A stretch of 64,000 bases of DNA from an uncultured Chitinophaga sp. (lineage in GTDB: Bacteria; Bacteroidota; Bacteroidia; Chitinophagales; Chitinophagaceae): assembly GCF_902168175.1 (NCBI RefSeq), contig NZ_CABHOU010000092.1, positions 1 to 64,000 of the forward strand, written 5' to 3'. The number at the start of each line of letters is the position of its first letter. Position 1 is the first letter of the stretch. Below the pieces are notes generated by a model, which did not search any database, was not told the DNA's origin, and saw nothing but the letters and a program-made list of their open reading frames with translations. Positions 27,322-35,204 of this stretch are shown here, in pieces. The translations under genes were made by a program, and so were the position numbers.

Positions 27322-27810
27322 CTATGTTCTTTTCTCGGTTTTCTGGTTTCTTTTTACAGAAATGGCACCCAGCAGAGAAGCCAGCAGCCCCAGTATACCG
27401 TTTACGAACAATACATTACTTACCAGGAATATCCAGAAGCCTTCACGTTTGTAAAGACTGGTATCGCTTAATTCGTTACCATCGGAAGGTACGCCACCTG
27501 CGCCGGCAGACGATTCAATAATAAGGTGGAAAACAATGGTGAATACTGATACGATAACCACGGCCAGCAACGTAGTGTGCAGCCCCATCTTAAACAGCGA
27601 CGGTATAGAAGCGCCGCCGCCTTTTATCTTATTATAATGTATAACGGAGAACAACACTCCGAGAAATAAGATCAGGTGTACGAAGTAACCAGTCCAAAGG
27701 TTATCCGAATGATTAGTCAGGTAAAATATGATGGTAAACACGATGGAGATAGCGGCGATCAGCAACCCATAAATGGGCGTTAACCTTGGCTGTGTGTGTA
27801 CTGTTTGCAT
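27322..27810 (-). CDS. DUF4199-type integral membrane protein
   Basis: A 162-residue membrane protein with four hydrophobic segments (about 14-31, 40-58, 73-97 and 130-150). The IYGLLIAAISIVFTIIFYL start, the central FLGVLFSVIHYNKIKGG and the C-terminal VLFVNGILGLLASLLGAISVKR match the layout of the DUF4199 family, which is common in Bacteroidota and has no known function. It is transcribed toward its own terminator. The start at 27810 (MQTVHTQ) fits the first membrane segment. Confidence 0.72.
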   Translation of the reverse strand: MQTVHTQPRLTPIYGLLIAAISIVFTIIFYLTNHSDNLWTGYFVHLILFLGVLFSVIHYNKIKGGGASIPSLFKMGLHTTLLAVVIVSVFTIVFHLIIESSAGAGGVPSDGNELSDTSLYKREGFWIFLVSNVLFVNGILGLLASLLGAISVKRNQKTEKRT

Positions 27811-27840
27811 AACCTGTCGTTTTAAACGTGAACAAATCCG

Positions 27841-28053
27841 CTACGACGCAATCCTTGTCCTGTTAATCCTGCGGTACATCTTACGCTGCATATCACCCTC
27901 ATCCAGCGCCAACCTTTTCTTAGCCTTCTTTTCCAGCGCGAAAATAAGAAGGGCTACCGCTGCGCCGGCCGCAAGGCCTTTCCATAACAGGCCTGTAGGA
28001 AATTTGTTTGTGTTGTTCATAGCGTTAATACTATCGGTGTTCTGTTGGTTCAT
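27841..28053 (-). CDS. Small single-helix membrane protein
   Basis: A 70-residue protein with one hydrophobic segment (WKGLAAGAAVALLIFALEKKA) flanked by a polar N-terminus and a strongly basic C-terminus (KKAKKRL, RKMYRRINRTR). Charge distribution puts the C-terminus in the cytoplasm. It lies 20 bp downstream of the LigD-Pol gene and 30 bp upstream of the DUF4199 gene, in the same direction, so all three may be cotranscribed. No family recognised. Confidence 0.6.
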   Translation of the reverse strand: MNQQNTDSINAMNNTNKFPTGLLWKGLAAGAAVALLIFALEKKAKKRLALDEGDMQRKMYRRINRTRIAS

Positions 28054-28073
28054 AATTCAACTATTGCGCCATT

Positions 28074-29039
28074 TCAATTTCCTGCTATAAATTTCATAAC
28101 CCGCTTAAGATCATTCTTTTGTTTATGGATATCTTTCCACAGATCGCCCATTTTCTCAAGCCTTTTCGCCATATTATTGATGTGGTAGTCCTCCAGCTTC
28201 AGTTTTTCATTCACTTCTTTCCACAGTAGCGGGGCAGAAACGGTTACGCCAGGGCGCGGCCTTACAGAGTAGGGGGCCGCTACGGTTTGCCCGAAACTGT
28301 TTTGCAGGTAATCGATGTACACTTTATTCTTACGTTGCACCTTTGCCCTTACTACGCTGGTCGTTTTAGGTAACAGTCCGTTGGCTTGTTTGGCCACATA
28401 CTCAGCAAACGTGCGGCAGGTTTCGTAATCATATTTACCAGCTACCGGTATATAGATGTGGAGCCCGGAGGAGCCGGAGGTTTTTATATAACTCTCTAGC
28501 TCCAGTTCGTCGAGTATCTCTTTAATGCAAAGTGCGGTTTCTATCACATGTTTAAAGGAAATATCCTCCGGATCGAGGTCGAGTACAACGTGGTCCGGGT
28601 GATCGAGGTTAGGGTTACGGGAAAGCCATGGGTTGATTTCTATACAACCCAGATTAGCCATGTAGGCCAGTGTAGCCTCGTTATTACAAATAAGGTAGTC
28701 TACGTTTTTACCTGTGGAAGCAGCGTGGATGGGAATAGTTTTAAGCCAGGCGGGGATGTTCTTCACATCCAGGTCTTTCTGGTAAAAGCTAATGCCGTTG
28801 ATGCCATTCGGGAAACGGTGCAGCGATAAGGGCCTGTTCTTTAAGTGTGGCAGCAGGATGTCAGAAATGGAAAGATAATAGTCTACGAGCTCTCCTTTCG
28901 TAATCTCCTCCTCCGGCCAGTAAATTTTGTTGCGGTTAGTCAGGTTTACCGGGTGACCGTTCAATTTTACCACTACATCATCTTCCCCTTTTGGGGTTGC
29001 ATTGTGGTGTTTTTTCCTTGTTTGGGTTGCCTGTTCCAT
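28074..29039 (-). CDS. ligD: LigD-type NHEJ polymerase/primase domain protein (no ligase domain)
   Basis: Stand-alone polymerase domain of bacterial non-homologous end joining, which adds nucleotides at broken ends held by Ku. The 321-residue protein has the archaeo-eukaryotic-primase-like core with catalytic Asp pair in LDLDPED, the SGSSGLHIYIP motif, and the PYSVRPRPGVTVSAPLLWKEV segment typical of LigD-Pol. The N-terminal NRNKIYWPEE and GYxK-like WLSRNPNLDHPDH elements are also family-typical. The ligase and phosphoesterase domains found in fused LigD are missing from the frame, so a separate ligase should exist elsewhere. It follows ku by 139 bp in the same direction. Confidence 0.93.
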   Translation of the reverse strand: MEQATQTRKKHHNATPKGEDDVVVKLNGHPVNLTNRNKIYWPEEEITKGELVDYYLSISDILLPHLKNRPLSLHRFPNGINGISFYQKDLDVKNIPAWLKTIPIHAASTGKNVDYLICNNEATLAYMANLGCIEINPWLSRNPNLDHPDHVVLDLDPEDISFKHVIETALCIKEILDELELESYIKTSGSSGLHIYIPVAGKYDYETCRTFAEYVAKQANGLLPKTTSVVRAKVQRKNKVYIDYLQNSFGQTVAAPYSVRPRPGVTVSAPLLWKEVNEKLKLEDYHINNMAKRLEKMGDLWKDIHKQKNDLKRVMKFIAGN

Positions 29040-29138
29040 ATTATTCCCTTTTTTTATTGCTGGTTTTCATAATAGGCGCGGCGGATTTTTTTCATAACGG
29101 GAATTGGGCTACTAATAAAAGTAGCCGCTTACACAAAT

Positions 29139-29156
29139 TGTGGAATCGATTCTACA
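29139..29156. promoter_or_regulatory. 18-bp near-perfect palindrome between ku and ligD
   Basis: TGTGGAATCGATTCTACA is a palindrome with one mismatched pair, in the 139-bp gap between ku and ligD. Half-sites of the form TGTRGAAT recur before the CHASE3 kinase gene and before the lone receiver gene. A GGCTAC/GTAGCC stem at 29107-29126 lies beside it. Regulator unknown. Confidence 0.4.
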
Positions 29157-29178
29157 TTCGTTGCAGGTAAGCACTGCT

Positions 29179-29958
29179 TTACGACACCCGTTTCTTTCCA
29201 TTTCCGCCTAAACTGGCTTTCAGCTGGTCGAGCAAATCGGTACTGCGGGTATGCACCACCTTCATCTTTTTCACCGGACGCTTTTTGCCACTGGCCTTCG
29301 CTTTAATGATCTTCATCAATTCGGCGGTGTATTCATCTTTGTATTTGCTGATATCGAATGCCTCGGTATATTCCTCCACCAGTTTGGTGGCCATATCTAC
29401 CTCTTTCTTATTGATTTTCACATCAGTAGGAAGCTTTAGATCGTCTGCGGTACGTACCTCATTGCCAAAGCGGAGGCGCTGTAGCAGCAGGTAGTTTTCG
29501 CGGGGGCGAACAATGGCCAGGTTCTCCTGGCTGCGTAATACGAAGCGGCAGAAACCGGCTTTCCCGGTTTTTTCGAGGGTTTGCAGCAGCAGGGCGTAAG
29601 CCTTACCACCTCCTTTATCGGGTTCTATGAAGTACGCGGCTTCGAAGTAGATATCGTCTATTTCCTCCTGTTGTACGAAGGACTCAATCTCAATCATCTT
29701 GCTCTTTTTGGGGCTGGCGGCCTCAAAGTCTGCATCTTCCAGTACTACGTACTCGTCATTAAGGTTATACGCCTTTACAATATTGCCCCAGGCTACTTCC
29801 TTGCCCGTTTTCTCATTCACACGCCGGAAGCGGATCTTACTGTGGTCTTTCTTGTCCAGCATATCCAGGTCAACGTGGCTGTCCTGTACGGCGCTGTAAA
29901 GTTTCACCGGGATGTTTACGAGGCCAAAGCCCAGTGTGCCTGTCCAGATTGATCGCAT
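29179..29958 (-). CDS. ku: Ku protein of bacterial NHEJ
   Basis: DNA-end-binding homodimer that starts non-homologous end joining and recruits LigD. The 259-residue protein opens with RSIWTGTLGFGLVNIPVKLYSA and carries VNEKTGKEV and the AYALLLQTLEKTGKAGF block, all Ku hallmarks, and ends with a Lys-rich tail (KKRPVKKMK) as in many bacterial Ku proteins. The start at 29958 is the family start. LigD polymerase follows in the same direction. A terminator-like hairpin lies 34 bp upstream of the start codon. Confidence 0.96.
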   Translation of the reverse strand: MRSIWTGTLGFGLVNIPVKLYSAVQDSHVDLDMLDKKDHSKIRFRRVNEKTGKEVAWGNIVKAYNLNDEYVVLEDADFEAASPKKSKMIEIESFVQQEEIDDIYFEAAYFIEPDKGGGKAYALLLQTLEKTGKAGFCRFVLRSQENLAIVRPRENYLLLQRLRFGNEVRTADDLKLPTDVKINKKEVDMATKLVEEYTEAFDISKYKDEYTAELMKIIKAKASGKKRPVKKMKVVHTRSTDLLDQLKASLGGNGKKRVS

Positions 29959-29991
29959 GTGCTTGAGTTTTGGTGTACCCGAATATGATAC

Positions 29992-30024
29992 AAAAAAAAG
30001 ACCATCCTGCGAATCAAGATGGTC
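29992..30024 (-). terminator. Intrinsic terminator upstream of ku
   Basis: On the minus strand GACCATC (30024-30018) and GATGGTC (30006-30000) form a 7-bp stem with an 11-nt loop, followed by eight T. It may stop transcripts coming from the topoisomerase/SDR unit, which must then run antisense to 30189-30551, or act as a leader terminator of ku. Confidence 0.7.
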
Positions 30025-30091
30025 GTTACTTCTATATGCATAACTTGGGGGAACAGTGGATTTTGTTTTCAGGGTTTAACTGTTACGAGTC

Positions 30092-30114
30092 GCGAAGTAC
30101 TTCGCAAAATTTGC
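30092..30114. promoter_or_regulatory. Overlapping palindromes in the ku/30189 divergent gap
   Basis: GCGAAGTACTTCGC (30092-30105) is a perfect 14-bp palindrome and overlaps GCAAAATTTGC (30104-30114), a second one. Both lie about 80 bp upstream of the + gene at 30189 and on the upstream side of ku, where an operator is plausible. Confidence 0.4.
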
Positions 30115-30188
30115 GCCGGAATTTGGTGGCATGTGTTTTGGATTTTTCTACCAACTAAAACATGATTATCTCATTAAAACATGATTTT

Positions 30189-30551
30189 ATGGAAACACCT
30201 CAGAAACCCGGAGTAATGAATACGCTTTCGCAGGTTATGAATAAGCTGCACAGCAAGGGATATGATAACGAGCTTAAAATGAGTGATCACGGCAGGATGC
30301 AGTCAGTAGCGGAACAGAAGATCTACAACCCGGAAGACCTGAAGATCATTAAGACCTATAGGTTTGAGGGCGAGTCCGACCCTTCCGATTCCTCTGTATT
30401 GTACCTGATGGAAGATAAAGACGGCAGCAAAGGTTATGTGCTGGACGCCTATGGCGTGTACAGCACCCATGACGAAAGCGGCTTCGACGACTTCCTGAAA
30501 AAGATTCCGGTGGAAGACCGTGAGGAACAATTGATTTACGGCGGTCTTTAA
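30189..30551 (+). CDS. Conserved Bacteroidota protein of about 120 residues, function unknown
   Basis: A 120-residue soluble protein from the ATG at 30189 (METPQKPGV); a longer in-frame start is possible at 30162. The block LSQVMNKLHSKGYDNELKMSDHG followed by YNPEDLKIIKTYRFEGESDP and a C-terminal FDDFLKKIPVEDREEQ are typical of a small phylum-wide family that is often labelled phosphoribosylpyrophosphate synthetase; the label looks wrong to me because the PRPP-synthetase motifs are absent. It is convergent with the topoisomerase gene 18 bp away. The setting in a stress-gene island suggests a stress role. Confidence 0.8.
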   Translation: METPQKPGVMNTLSQVMNKLHSKGYDNELKMSDHGRMQSVAEQKIYNPEDLKIIKTYRFEGESDPSDSSVLYLMEDKDGSKGYVLDAYGVYSTHDESGFDDFLKKIPVEDREEQLIYGGL

Positions 30552-30556
30552 CAACC

Positions 30557-30578
30557 GCGGCCCTTTTAACTAGGCCGC
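30557..30578. terminator. Hairpin between convergent genes 30189 and topoisomerase IB
   Basis: GCGGCC (30557-30562) pairs with GGCCGC (30573-30578) across 10 nt, overlapping the topoisomerase stop codon. There is no clear T-run on either side, so termination would be weak. Confidence 0.4.
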
Positions 30579-31652
30579 CCTACGGGATGTTTTACGGCCG
30601 GATAGAAGATGTTTTAATAGCGAAAGCAAACACTTTTCATCCGCCCCTAAAGCTCCGGGGGCGGTTTTCTTTTTCCTTATCATGTCAACATAAGGGGTAA
30701 TAGTACCCGCTTCGTACATCTCAAACAACTGTGGATGTATGTAATACTTTTTACAAACCGCGCGTGTATTCCCCAGTTTGCAGGCCACACCGTCTATAAT
30801 TCCCAGGATATTCTTTTTACATTCTGTTAAAGTTTCGTAGGGGCCCAGCTCGGCCATCATATTTAACGCGTGTACTGTACCTGCCCAGGTGCGGAAATCT
30901 TTACACGTAAATTCCTCGGCCGTAGCATTCTTTAAATACTCGTTCACCTCGCCGGAGTCCAGGCTATGCACCACATCGCCATCATAATATTGGAATAGCT
31001 CCTGCCCGGGTATGTCGCGTACTTTTTTAAGCAGGCGGGTAAGGGCAGCGTGCTTCAGTTCTATCTGGTGCATCACCCCTTTCTTTCCTTTGAATTTAAA
31101 AAAGGCTTTACTGCCATTCACTTTCACGTGCTGGTTACGAAGTGTGGTGAGTCCGTGGGAGCCGTATAACTTTTCATAAGATGAATTGCCCACGCGTATC
31201 AGCGTTTCCTCCATCACCCTTAAAGCAATAGCGATCACCTTTTGCTTATCGAGCTGTTTACGGCGTATATCTTTACTGATCTGTTTTCGTATCTGAGGTA
31301 GTTGCTGCCCGAAAAGATAGAGGCGGTCGTACTTGGTTTCGTTACGTACCTTTTGCCAGCTGGTATGGTAGCGGTATTGCTTCCGGCCCATCGTATCTAT
31401 GCCAGTAGCCTGCAAATGGCCATTGGCGTACGGGCAAACCCACACATCCTGCCAGGCCGGTGGTAACACCAGCCCGCGGATGCGCTTCAATATATCATCA
31501 TCTTTGATTTCTTTTCCTTCTTTATCAAGGTAGATAAAGTTGTCGCCCTTCTTTTGCCGGGTAAAACCGGCGGACGAGGCAGAAACATAACGCAGGTGTA
31601 CCGCCTTTGCAATGGCAACAGGGTCGGTAATGATAGCGGCTATCTTATCCAT
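30570..31652 (-). CDS. DNA topoisomerase IB (poxvirus-type)
   Basis: A 360-residue type IB topoisomerase that relaxes supercoils by a 3'-phosphotyrosine intermediate. The N-terminal part has GLVLPPAWQDVWVCPYANGHLQATG and KQYRYHTSW; the catalytic domain carries RVMEETLIRVGNSSYEK, NQHVKV and FRTWAGTVHAL, and the active-site Tyr is Tyr304 in CKKYYIHP. Length and order fit the bacterial enzyme. The start overlaps the end of the upstream SDR gene by 8 bp. It lies between NHEJ genes and general-stress genes. Confidence 0.95.
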   Translation of the reverse strand: MDKIAAIITDPVAIAKAVHLRYVSASSAGFTRQKKGDNFIYLDKEGKEIKDDDILKRIRGLVLPPAWQDVWVCPYANGHLQATGIDTMGRKQYRYHTSWQKVRNETKYDRLYLFGQQLPQIRKQISKDIRRKQLDKQKVIAIALRVMEETLIRVGNSSYEKLYGSHGLTTLRNQHVKVNGSKAFFKFKGKKGVMHQIELKHAALTRLLKKVRDIPGQELFQYYDGDVVHSLDSGEVNEYLKNATAEEFTCKDFRTWAGTVHALNMMAELGPYETLTECKKNILGIIDGVACKLGNTRAVCKKYYIHPQLFEMYEAGTITPYVDMIRKKKTAPGALGADEKCLLSLLKHLLSGRKTSRRAA

Positions 31653-32514
31653 TTACTACTTCTCCTCCATTGGGGTGCAACACCTGCCCGGTCATAAAAC
31701 TGGCATCGTCAGAAGCCAGGAATACGTAGCTGGGGGCAATTTCCACAGGCTGACCCGCTCTTTTTAAAGGTACATCGGAGCCAAATTCGGCTACATGGTC
31801 CGCCGGAAATGTGGCGGGAATTAAAGGCGTCCACACAGGACCCGGTGCTACAGCATTTACACGTATACCGCGATCGGCCAGTTGGGCGGCCAGCGAACGG
31901 GTAAAACTTACGATAGCGCCTTTGGTAGCGGAATAGTCTACCAGGTTGGCACTCCCGCGATACGCGGTTACCGAGGTGGTATTAATAATTACACAACCCT
32001 TAGACATATATTTAAGGGCTGCTTTAGTGAGATAAAACATGGCGAAGATGTTTACCGAAAACGTTTTGTGTAACTGATCGGCCGTTATATCTTCCAGTTT
32101 TTCCTGCGGGTATTGCACCGCCGCATTATTAACGAGTATATCAATTTTACCGAATGCACTTAATGCCTGCGATACCAGTTCATCGCAATGTGCTTCCACA
32201 CTAATATCACCGGGCACGCATACCGCTTTGCGGCCACGTTCTTCTATTTCCCTGCGGGTATTGTAAGCATCTTCCTCTTCTTCGAGATAAGCTATCAGTA
32301 CATCCGCACCTTCATCGGCAAAGGCCAGCGCTACGGCCCGGCCTATACCGCTATCACCGCCTGTGATAATAGCCGTTTTGCCTTCGAGGCGGCCGCGCTT
32401 GGGAGATGTTTTATTTTCCGATACAGGTTTGGGAAACATTTCTGTTTCCACACCCGGCTGGTGGTCCTGATGCTGCGGTGGCCGCAGCTCCTGCTTTTCG
32501 TTCGTTTTCTGCAT
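31645..32514 (-). CDS. General-stress-type short-chain dehydrogenase/reductase
   Basis: A 289-residue NAD(P)-dependent SDR. The Rossmann signature is TGGDSGIGRAVAL, and the NNAAVQ, S-x-x-x-x-Y-S-x-x-K (Tyr in YSATKGAI) and PGPVWTPL elements are in place. It has the long N-terminal tail (PPQHQDHQPGVETEMFPKP) found in the YdaD/YhxC/YghA group, which in Bacillus belongs to the general-stress regulon. Topoisomerase IB follows with an 8-bp overlap. A 19-bp palindrome lies 26 bp upstream. Substrate is unknown. Confidence 0.9.
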   Translation of the reverse strand: MQKTNEKQELRPPQHQDHQPGVETEMFPKPVSENKTSPKRGRLEGKTAIITGGDSGIGRAVALAFADEGADVLIAYLEEEEDAYNTRREIEERGRKAVCVPGDISVEAHCDELVSQALSAFGKIDILVNNAAVQYPQEKLEDITADQLHKTFSVNIFAMFYLTKAALKYMSKGCVIINTTSVTAYRGSANLVDYSATKGAIVSFTRSLAAQLADRGIRVNAVAPGPVWTPLIPATFPADHVAEFGSDVPLKRAGQPVEIAPSYVFLASDDASFMTGQVLHPNGGEVVNG

Positions 32515-32539
32515 GATGTAAGGGTTTCCGTTTTAAAAT

Positions 32540-32558
32540 AACAGACGGCCCGTCTGTT
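32540..32558. promoter_or_regulatory. 19-bp perfect palindrome before the SDR/topoisomerase genes
   Basis: AACAGACGGCCCGTCTGTT is a perfect inverted repeat around a central C. The site lies 26-44 bp upstream of the SDR start and about 70 bp downstream of the acidic-protein gene. The GAC-GGNCC-GTC layout is like many TetR-type operators; no tetR gene is visible in the window. A weak terminator for 32630-33004 is the alternative. Confidence 0.5.
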
Positions 32559-32629
32559 GTTTCGATTTATAATTGATGGATGATCAACTTGGGAAAAAAC
32601 AATGTTTAGTCCGGGCCGCCTGTATTTTC

Positions 32630-33004
32630 TTATCTGTTAGGGAATGGATACTGATCTGAATTGTCCACTTTTTCTTCCCCGCCGGCCAAATCGGTATCCG
32701 AAGATTTTTCTTCCACATCATTGTTCTCCTCACTTTCTGTATTAAGCGGCTGTTTCTTCTCTATATCTTTTTTGTCCTGGGCAGGAATGGTATCGTTGTT
32801 AGTCAGCGCATCAACGTCTTCCCCTTCTGCTTTCGGCTCCTTTTGTGTCCCATCTTGTGTTACCGGCGCTTCAGGATCTTCCGGAAACTTTTCCTCATCA
32901 GGAAGGTGACCGGTATTGGGTTGGTGGCCCATACTTCCAGTATCCGGACGGTTAGCAGGTTTTTGTGCTACGGGTGAAATTGGGTTATTGCCAGAATTGT
33001 TCAT
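32630..33004 (-). CDS. Acidic disordered hypothetical protein
   Basis: A 124-residue protein with a Pro/Asn-rich N-terminus (NNSGNNPISPVAQKPANRPDTGSMG) and a long acidic, Asp/Glu/Lys-rich rest (PEDPEAPVTQDG, DKKDIEKKQPLN, EENNDVEEKSSD). No signal, membrane segment or Cys is seen, so it is likely cytoplasmic and unfolded. Its composition recalls the acidic protein at 7329-7742, and both could be hydrophilin-like stress proteins; this is a guess from composition only. It is upstream of the SDR gene in the same direction. Confidence 0.55.
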   Translation of the reverse strand: MNNSGNNPISPVAQKPANRPDTGSMGHQPNTGHLPDEEKFPEDPEAPVTQDGTQKEPKAEGEDVDALTNNDTIPAQDKKDIEKKQPLNTESEENNDVEEKSSDTDLAGGEEKVDNSDQYPFPNR

Positions 33005-33322
33005 AACATATAATTTTAACGGTTTCTAATACGGTTTCCATGCTTCAGTTTCTTAAGTGTGTAGTCATTTTAAACGGATCAAATGCCATTCCCGATGAAC
33101 GACCGTCCCATTTTTTTAACACTTTGTCCCAAATAGGCGTTTAAAATGCATGATTATTGCGGATGAGCAAGCGCAACTGCTGTATATCGTGTGTGCTAAT
33201 AAGGGTTTCATGTAGAAATGGGATTATCTTTTGTAGAAATTCTTTCCCACAGGGGCTGCGGTTTTATTCAGTGCAATGAATTGATTTTTAAGTCTTAACT
33301 TGTATTTACCCTATAAATTACG
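33005..33322. other. 318-bp divergent promoter region
   Basis: The gap between the acidic-protein gene (-) and the CHASE3 kinase gene (+) carries no gene. It contains a direct repeat TGTAGAAAT at 33211-33219 and 33232-33240, 21 bp apart centre to centre (two helical turns). The repeats end 82 bp before the kinase ATG, a usual position for activator sites. Confidence 0.5.
33211..33240. promoter_or_regulatory. Direct repeat TGTAGAAAT spaced 21 bp
   Basis: Two identical nonamers on the same face of the helix, upstream of the kinase gene at 33323. The spacing is that of paired response-regulator or activator half-sites. No regulator is identified. Confidence 0.4.
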
Positions 33323-34750
33323 ATGCATAGCGCACTACATAAAAAAATACGTTACGGGTTTTACGTCGCCTTTACCATCATAATTGCGGCTTCCTTTTTC
33401 TCTTACCTGGTAGCCAAAAACCTTGTTGATAATGCCAATATGTTTAGTCATACCATAGAGGTTTCGCGCAGGCTGGAGGTGATTATCAAGGAGCTGAAGT
33501 CGGCCGAAGCGGCTGTGCGCGGGTATAATCTCACGGGCGACAGCACCTTTCTTCAGCCAAGCATGCTGGAGCGCAACCGGATCATTGAAGATGAATACAG
33601 GCTATTGCGGCGTATTACTTCCGACGATCCCGCCCAACAGCGCCACCTCGATACATTAAAGGAACTGCTCGATATTAAATATTACCAGTTACTACAATCC
33701 CAAACGCACCGCACCACCAATACCGGTGCCAAGGCGGCGGTACGGGAAGGAGAAATAAACATGGACCGGCTCGATAAAAAGGTGCTGGACATGAGGCGGA
33801 TCGAGGAGAATATACTCAAACACCGGTCGCAGAACTTCCGGTTTTTCTCCAACCTCTGGATACCCGTACTGCTTATCGTATCGCTGCTCGCCATCTTTAT
33901 CGGTATATATTCTTATGTGGTACTGAACAAAGAGTTCCATTTGCAGTTACATATAGAGGCCCGGATGAAGAGCTACCAGCGCGAACTACAGGATAACATT
34001 TTACTATTGAACAAATCCAACCTGGAACTGGAGCAGTTTGCCTATGTAGCCTCGCACGACCTGCAGGAACCGTTGCGGAAAATATCCACCTTCAGCGACA
34101 GGCTGCAAATGAAGTACAAGCAACACCTGCCCGAAGAGGCTGCACAGTTGCTGGAACGAATGGTGAGTGCGGTAGCGCGTATGCGGGTACTGATTAATGA
34201 CCTGCTTCATTTTTCACGGGCAGGCCGTATATCACCGGAAAGTATTGCACCGGTTGATCTTAACACCGTGCTGAGCGAAGTAATGACCGACCTGGATGTA
34301 AGTTTGCAGGAGAAAGGCGCTAAAGTAAACACCGTAGCCCTGCCGGTAATAGAAGGTAACCACACGGCGCTGCTACAGCTTTTTCAGAACCTGGTGTCTA
34401 ACTCCGTTAAATTCTCCCATCCAGGCAGACCGTTGGAAATAAATATTACCAGTGAAGTAATTACGGGCAGGGATACCGGTTTTGCGAAAGAAAATAAGTG
34501 GAACGATAATTTTGTACGCATTACCATCGCCGATAATGGAATTGGCTTTGAACAAGAGTATGCAGAGCGCATCTTCCTGATTTTCCAACGCCTGCATGGC
34601 ATGAGCGAATACCAGGGCACGGGCATAGGACTGGCTATCTGTAAAAAAATAGTGGATACCCACCATGGTAATATAAGTGCAATTGGCAGCCCTGGAAAAG
34701 GAGCCACCATGATCGTTGTGTTACCTTTCAAACAAAAGTGGGATGAATAA
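33323..34750 (+). CDS. CHASE3-type sensor histidine kinase
   Basis: A 475-residue inner-membrane kinase. It has a membrane helix (about 14-32), a periplasmic helical CHASE3-like domain (about 33-175, with ELKSAEAAVRGYNLTGD), a second helix (LWIPVLLIVSLLAIFIGIYSYVVL), a phytochrome-type HisKA region with His245 in VASHDLQEPLRKIS and an HATPase (ADNGIGFEQEYAERIF, GTGIGLAICKKIV). The adjacent receiver gene overlaps its end by 8 bp, so both are made together. Preceded by the direct repeat described above. Confidence 0.92.
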   Translation: MHSALHKKIRYGFYVAFTIIIAASFFSYLVAKNLVDNANMFSHTIEVSRRLEVIIKELKSAEAAVRGYNLTGDSTFLQPSMLERNRIIEDEYRLLRRITSDDPAQQRHLDTLKELLDIKYYQLLQSQTHRTTNTGAKAAVREGEINMDRLDKKVLDMRRIEENILKHRSQNFRFFSNLWIPVLLIVSLLAIFIGIYSYVVLNKEFHLQLHIEARMKSYQRELQDNILLLNKSNLELEQFAYVASHDLQEPLRKISTFSDRLQMKYKQHLPEEAAQLLERMVSAVARMRVLINDLLHFSRAGRISPESIAPVDLNTVLSEVMTDLDVSLQEKGAKVNTVALPVIEGNHTALLQLFQNLVSNSVKFSHPGRPLEINITSEVITGRDTGFAKENKWNDNFVRITIADNGIGFEQEYAERIFLIFQRLHGMSEYQGTGIGLAICKKIVDTHHGNISAIGSPGKGATMIVVLPFKQKWDE

Positions 34751-35204
34751 AACTGGCTTATCCGACAAAAAGTGCATACTTATTGCAGATGATGATGTGG
34801 ACGACCGGGAAATGATAAAAGCCGCGTTCGACGAAAGTGGATTGGTATATCCTCTCTGTTTCGTGGAAAATGGCGAAGAGCTTGTTCAGTTCCTGAAAAG
34901 AAAGGGAAAATATGCCGACGATTTGAAATATCCCTTTCCCCATATCGTACTGCTGGACCTTAACATGCCTAAGAAAGACGGCCGCGAGGCCCTGAAGGAA
35001 ATTAAAACAGACAGTGAGCTTAGGACTTTGCCAGTAGTGGTACTTACCACATCTACCGAAGAAAATGATATTTTAAAAAGCTATGAACTTGGGGTAAACA
35101 GTTATGTAATAAAACCGGTCACCTACAAAGGTCTGGTAGAGTTTACCAAAGTATTCCAACGTTATTGGCTCCACATTTCAGAACTACCTTATATAAACGG
35201 ATGA
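34743..35204 (+). CDS. Rcp1-like single-domain response regulator
   Basis: A 153-residue receiver from the ATG at 34743; it overlaps the kinase by 8 bp. The phospho-acceptor is Asp72 in VLLDLNMPKKDGREA, with the acidic pocket ADDDVDD. Insertions before the phospho-acceptor (KRKGKYADDLKYPFPH) are those of Rcp1-type receivers that work with phytochrome-like kinases, in line with its neighbour. There is no output domain, so it acts by protein contact or phosphorelay. Next gene overlaps by 4 bp. Confidence 0.9.
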   Translation: MNKTGLSDKKCILIADDDVDDREMIKAAFDESGLVYPLCFVENGEELVQFLKRKGKYADDLKYPFPHIVLLDLNMPKKDGREALKEIKTDSELRTLPVVVLTTSTEENDILKSYELGVNSYVIKPVTYKGLVEFTKVFQRYWLHISELPYING

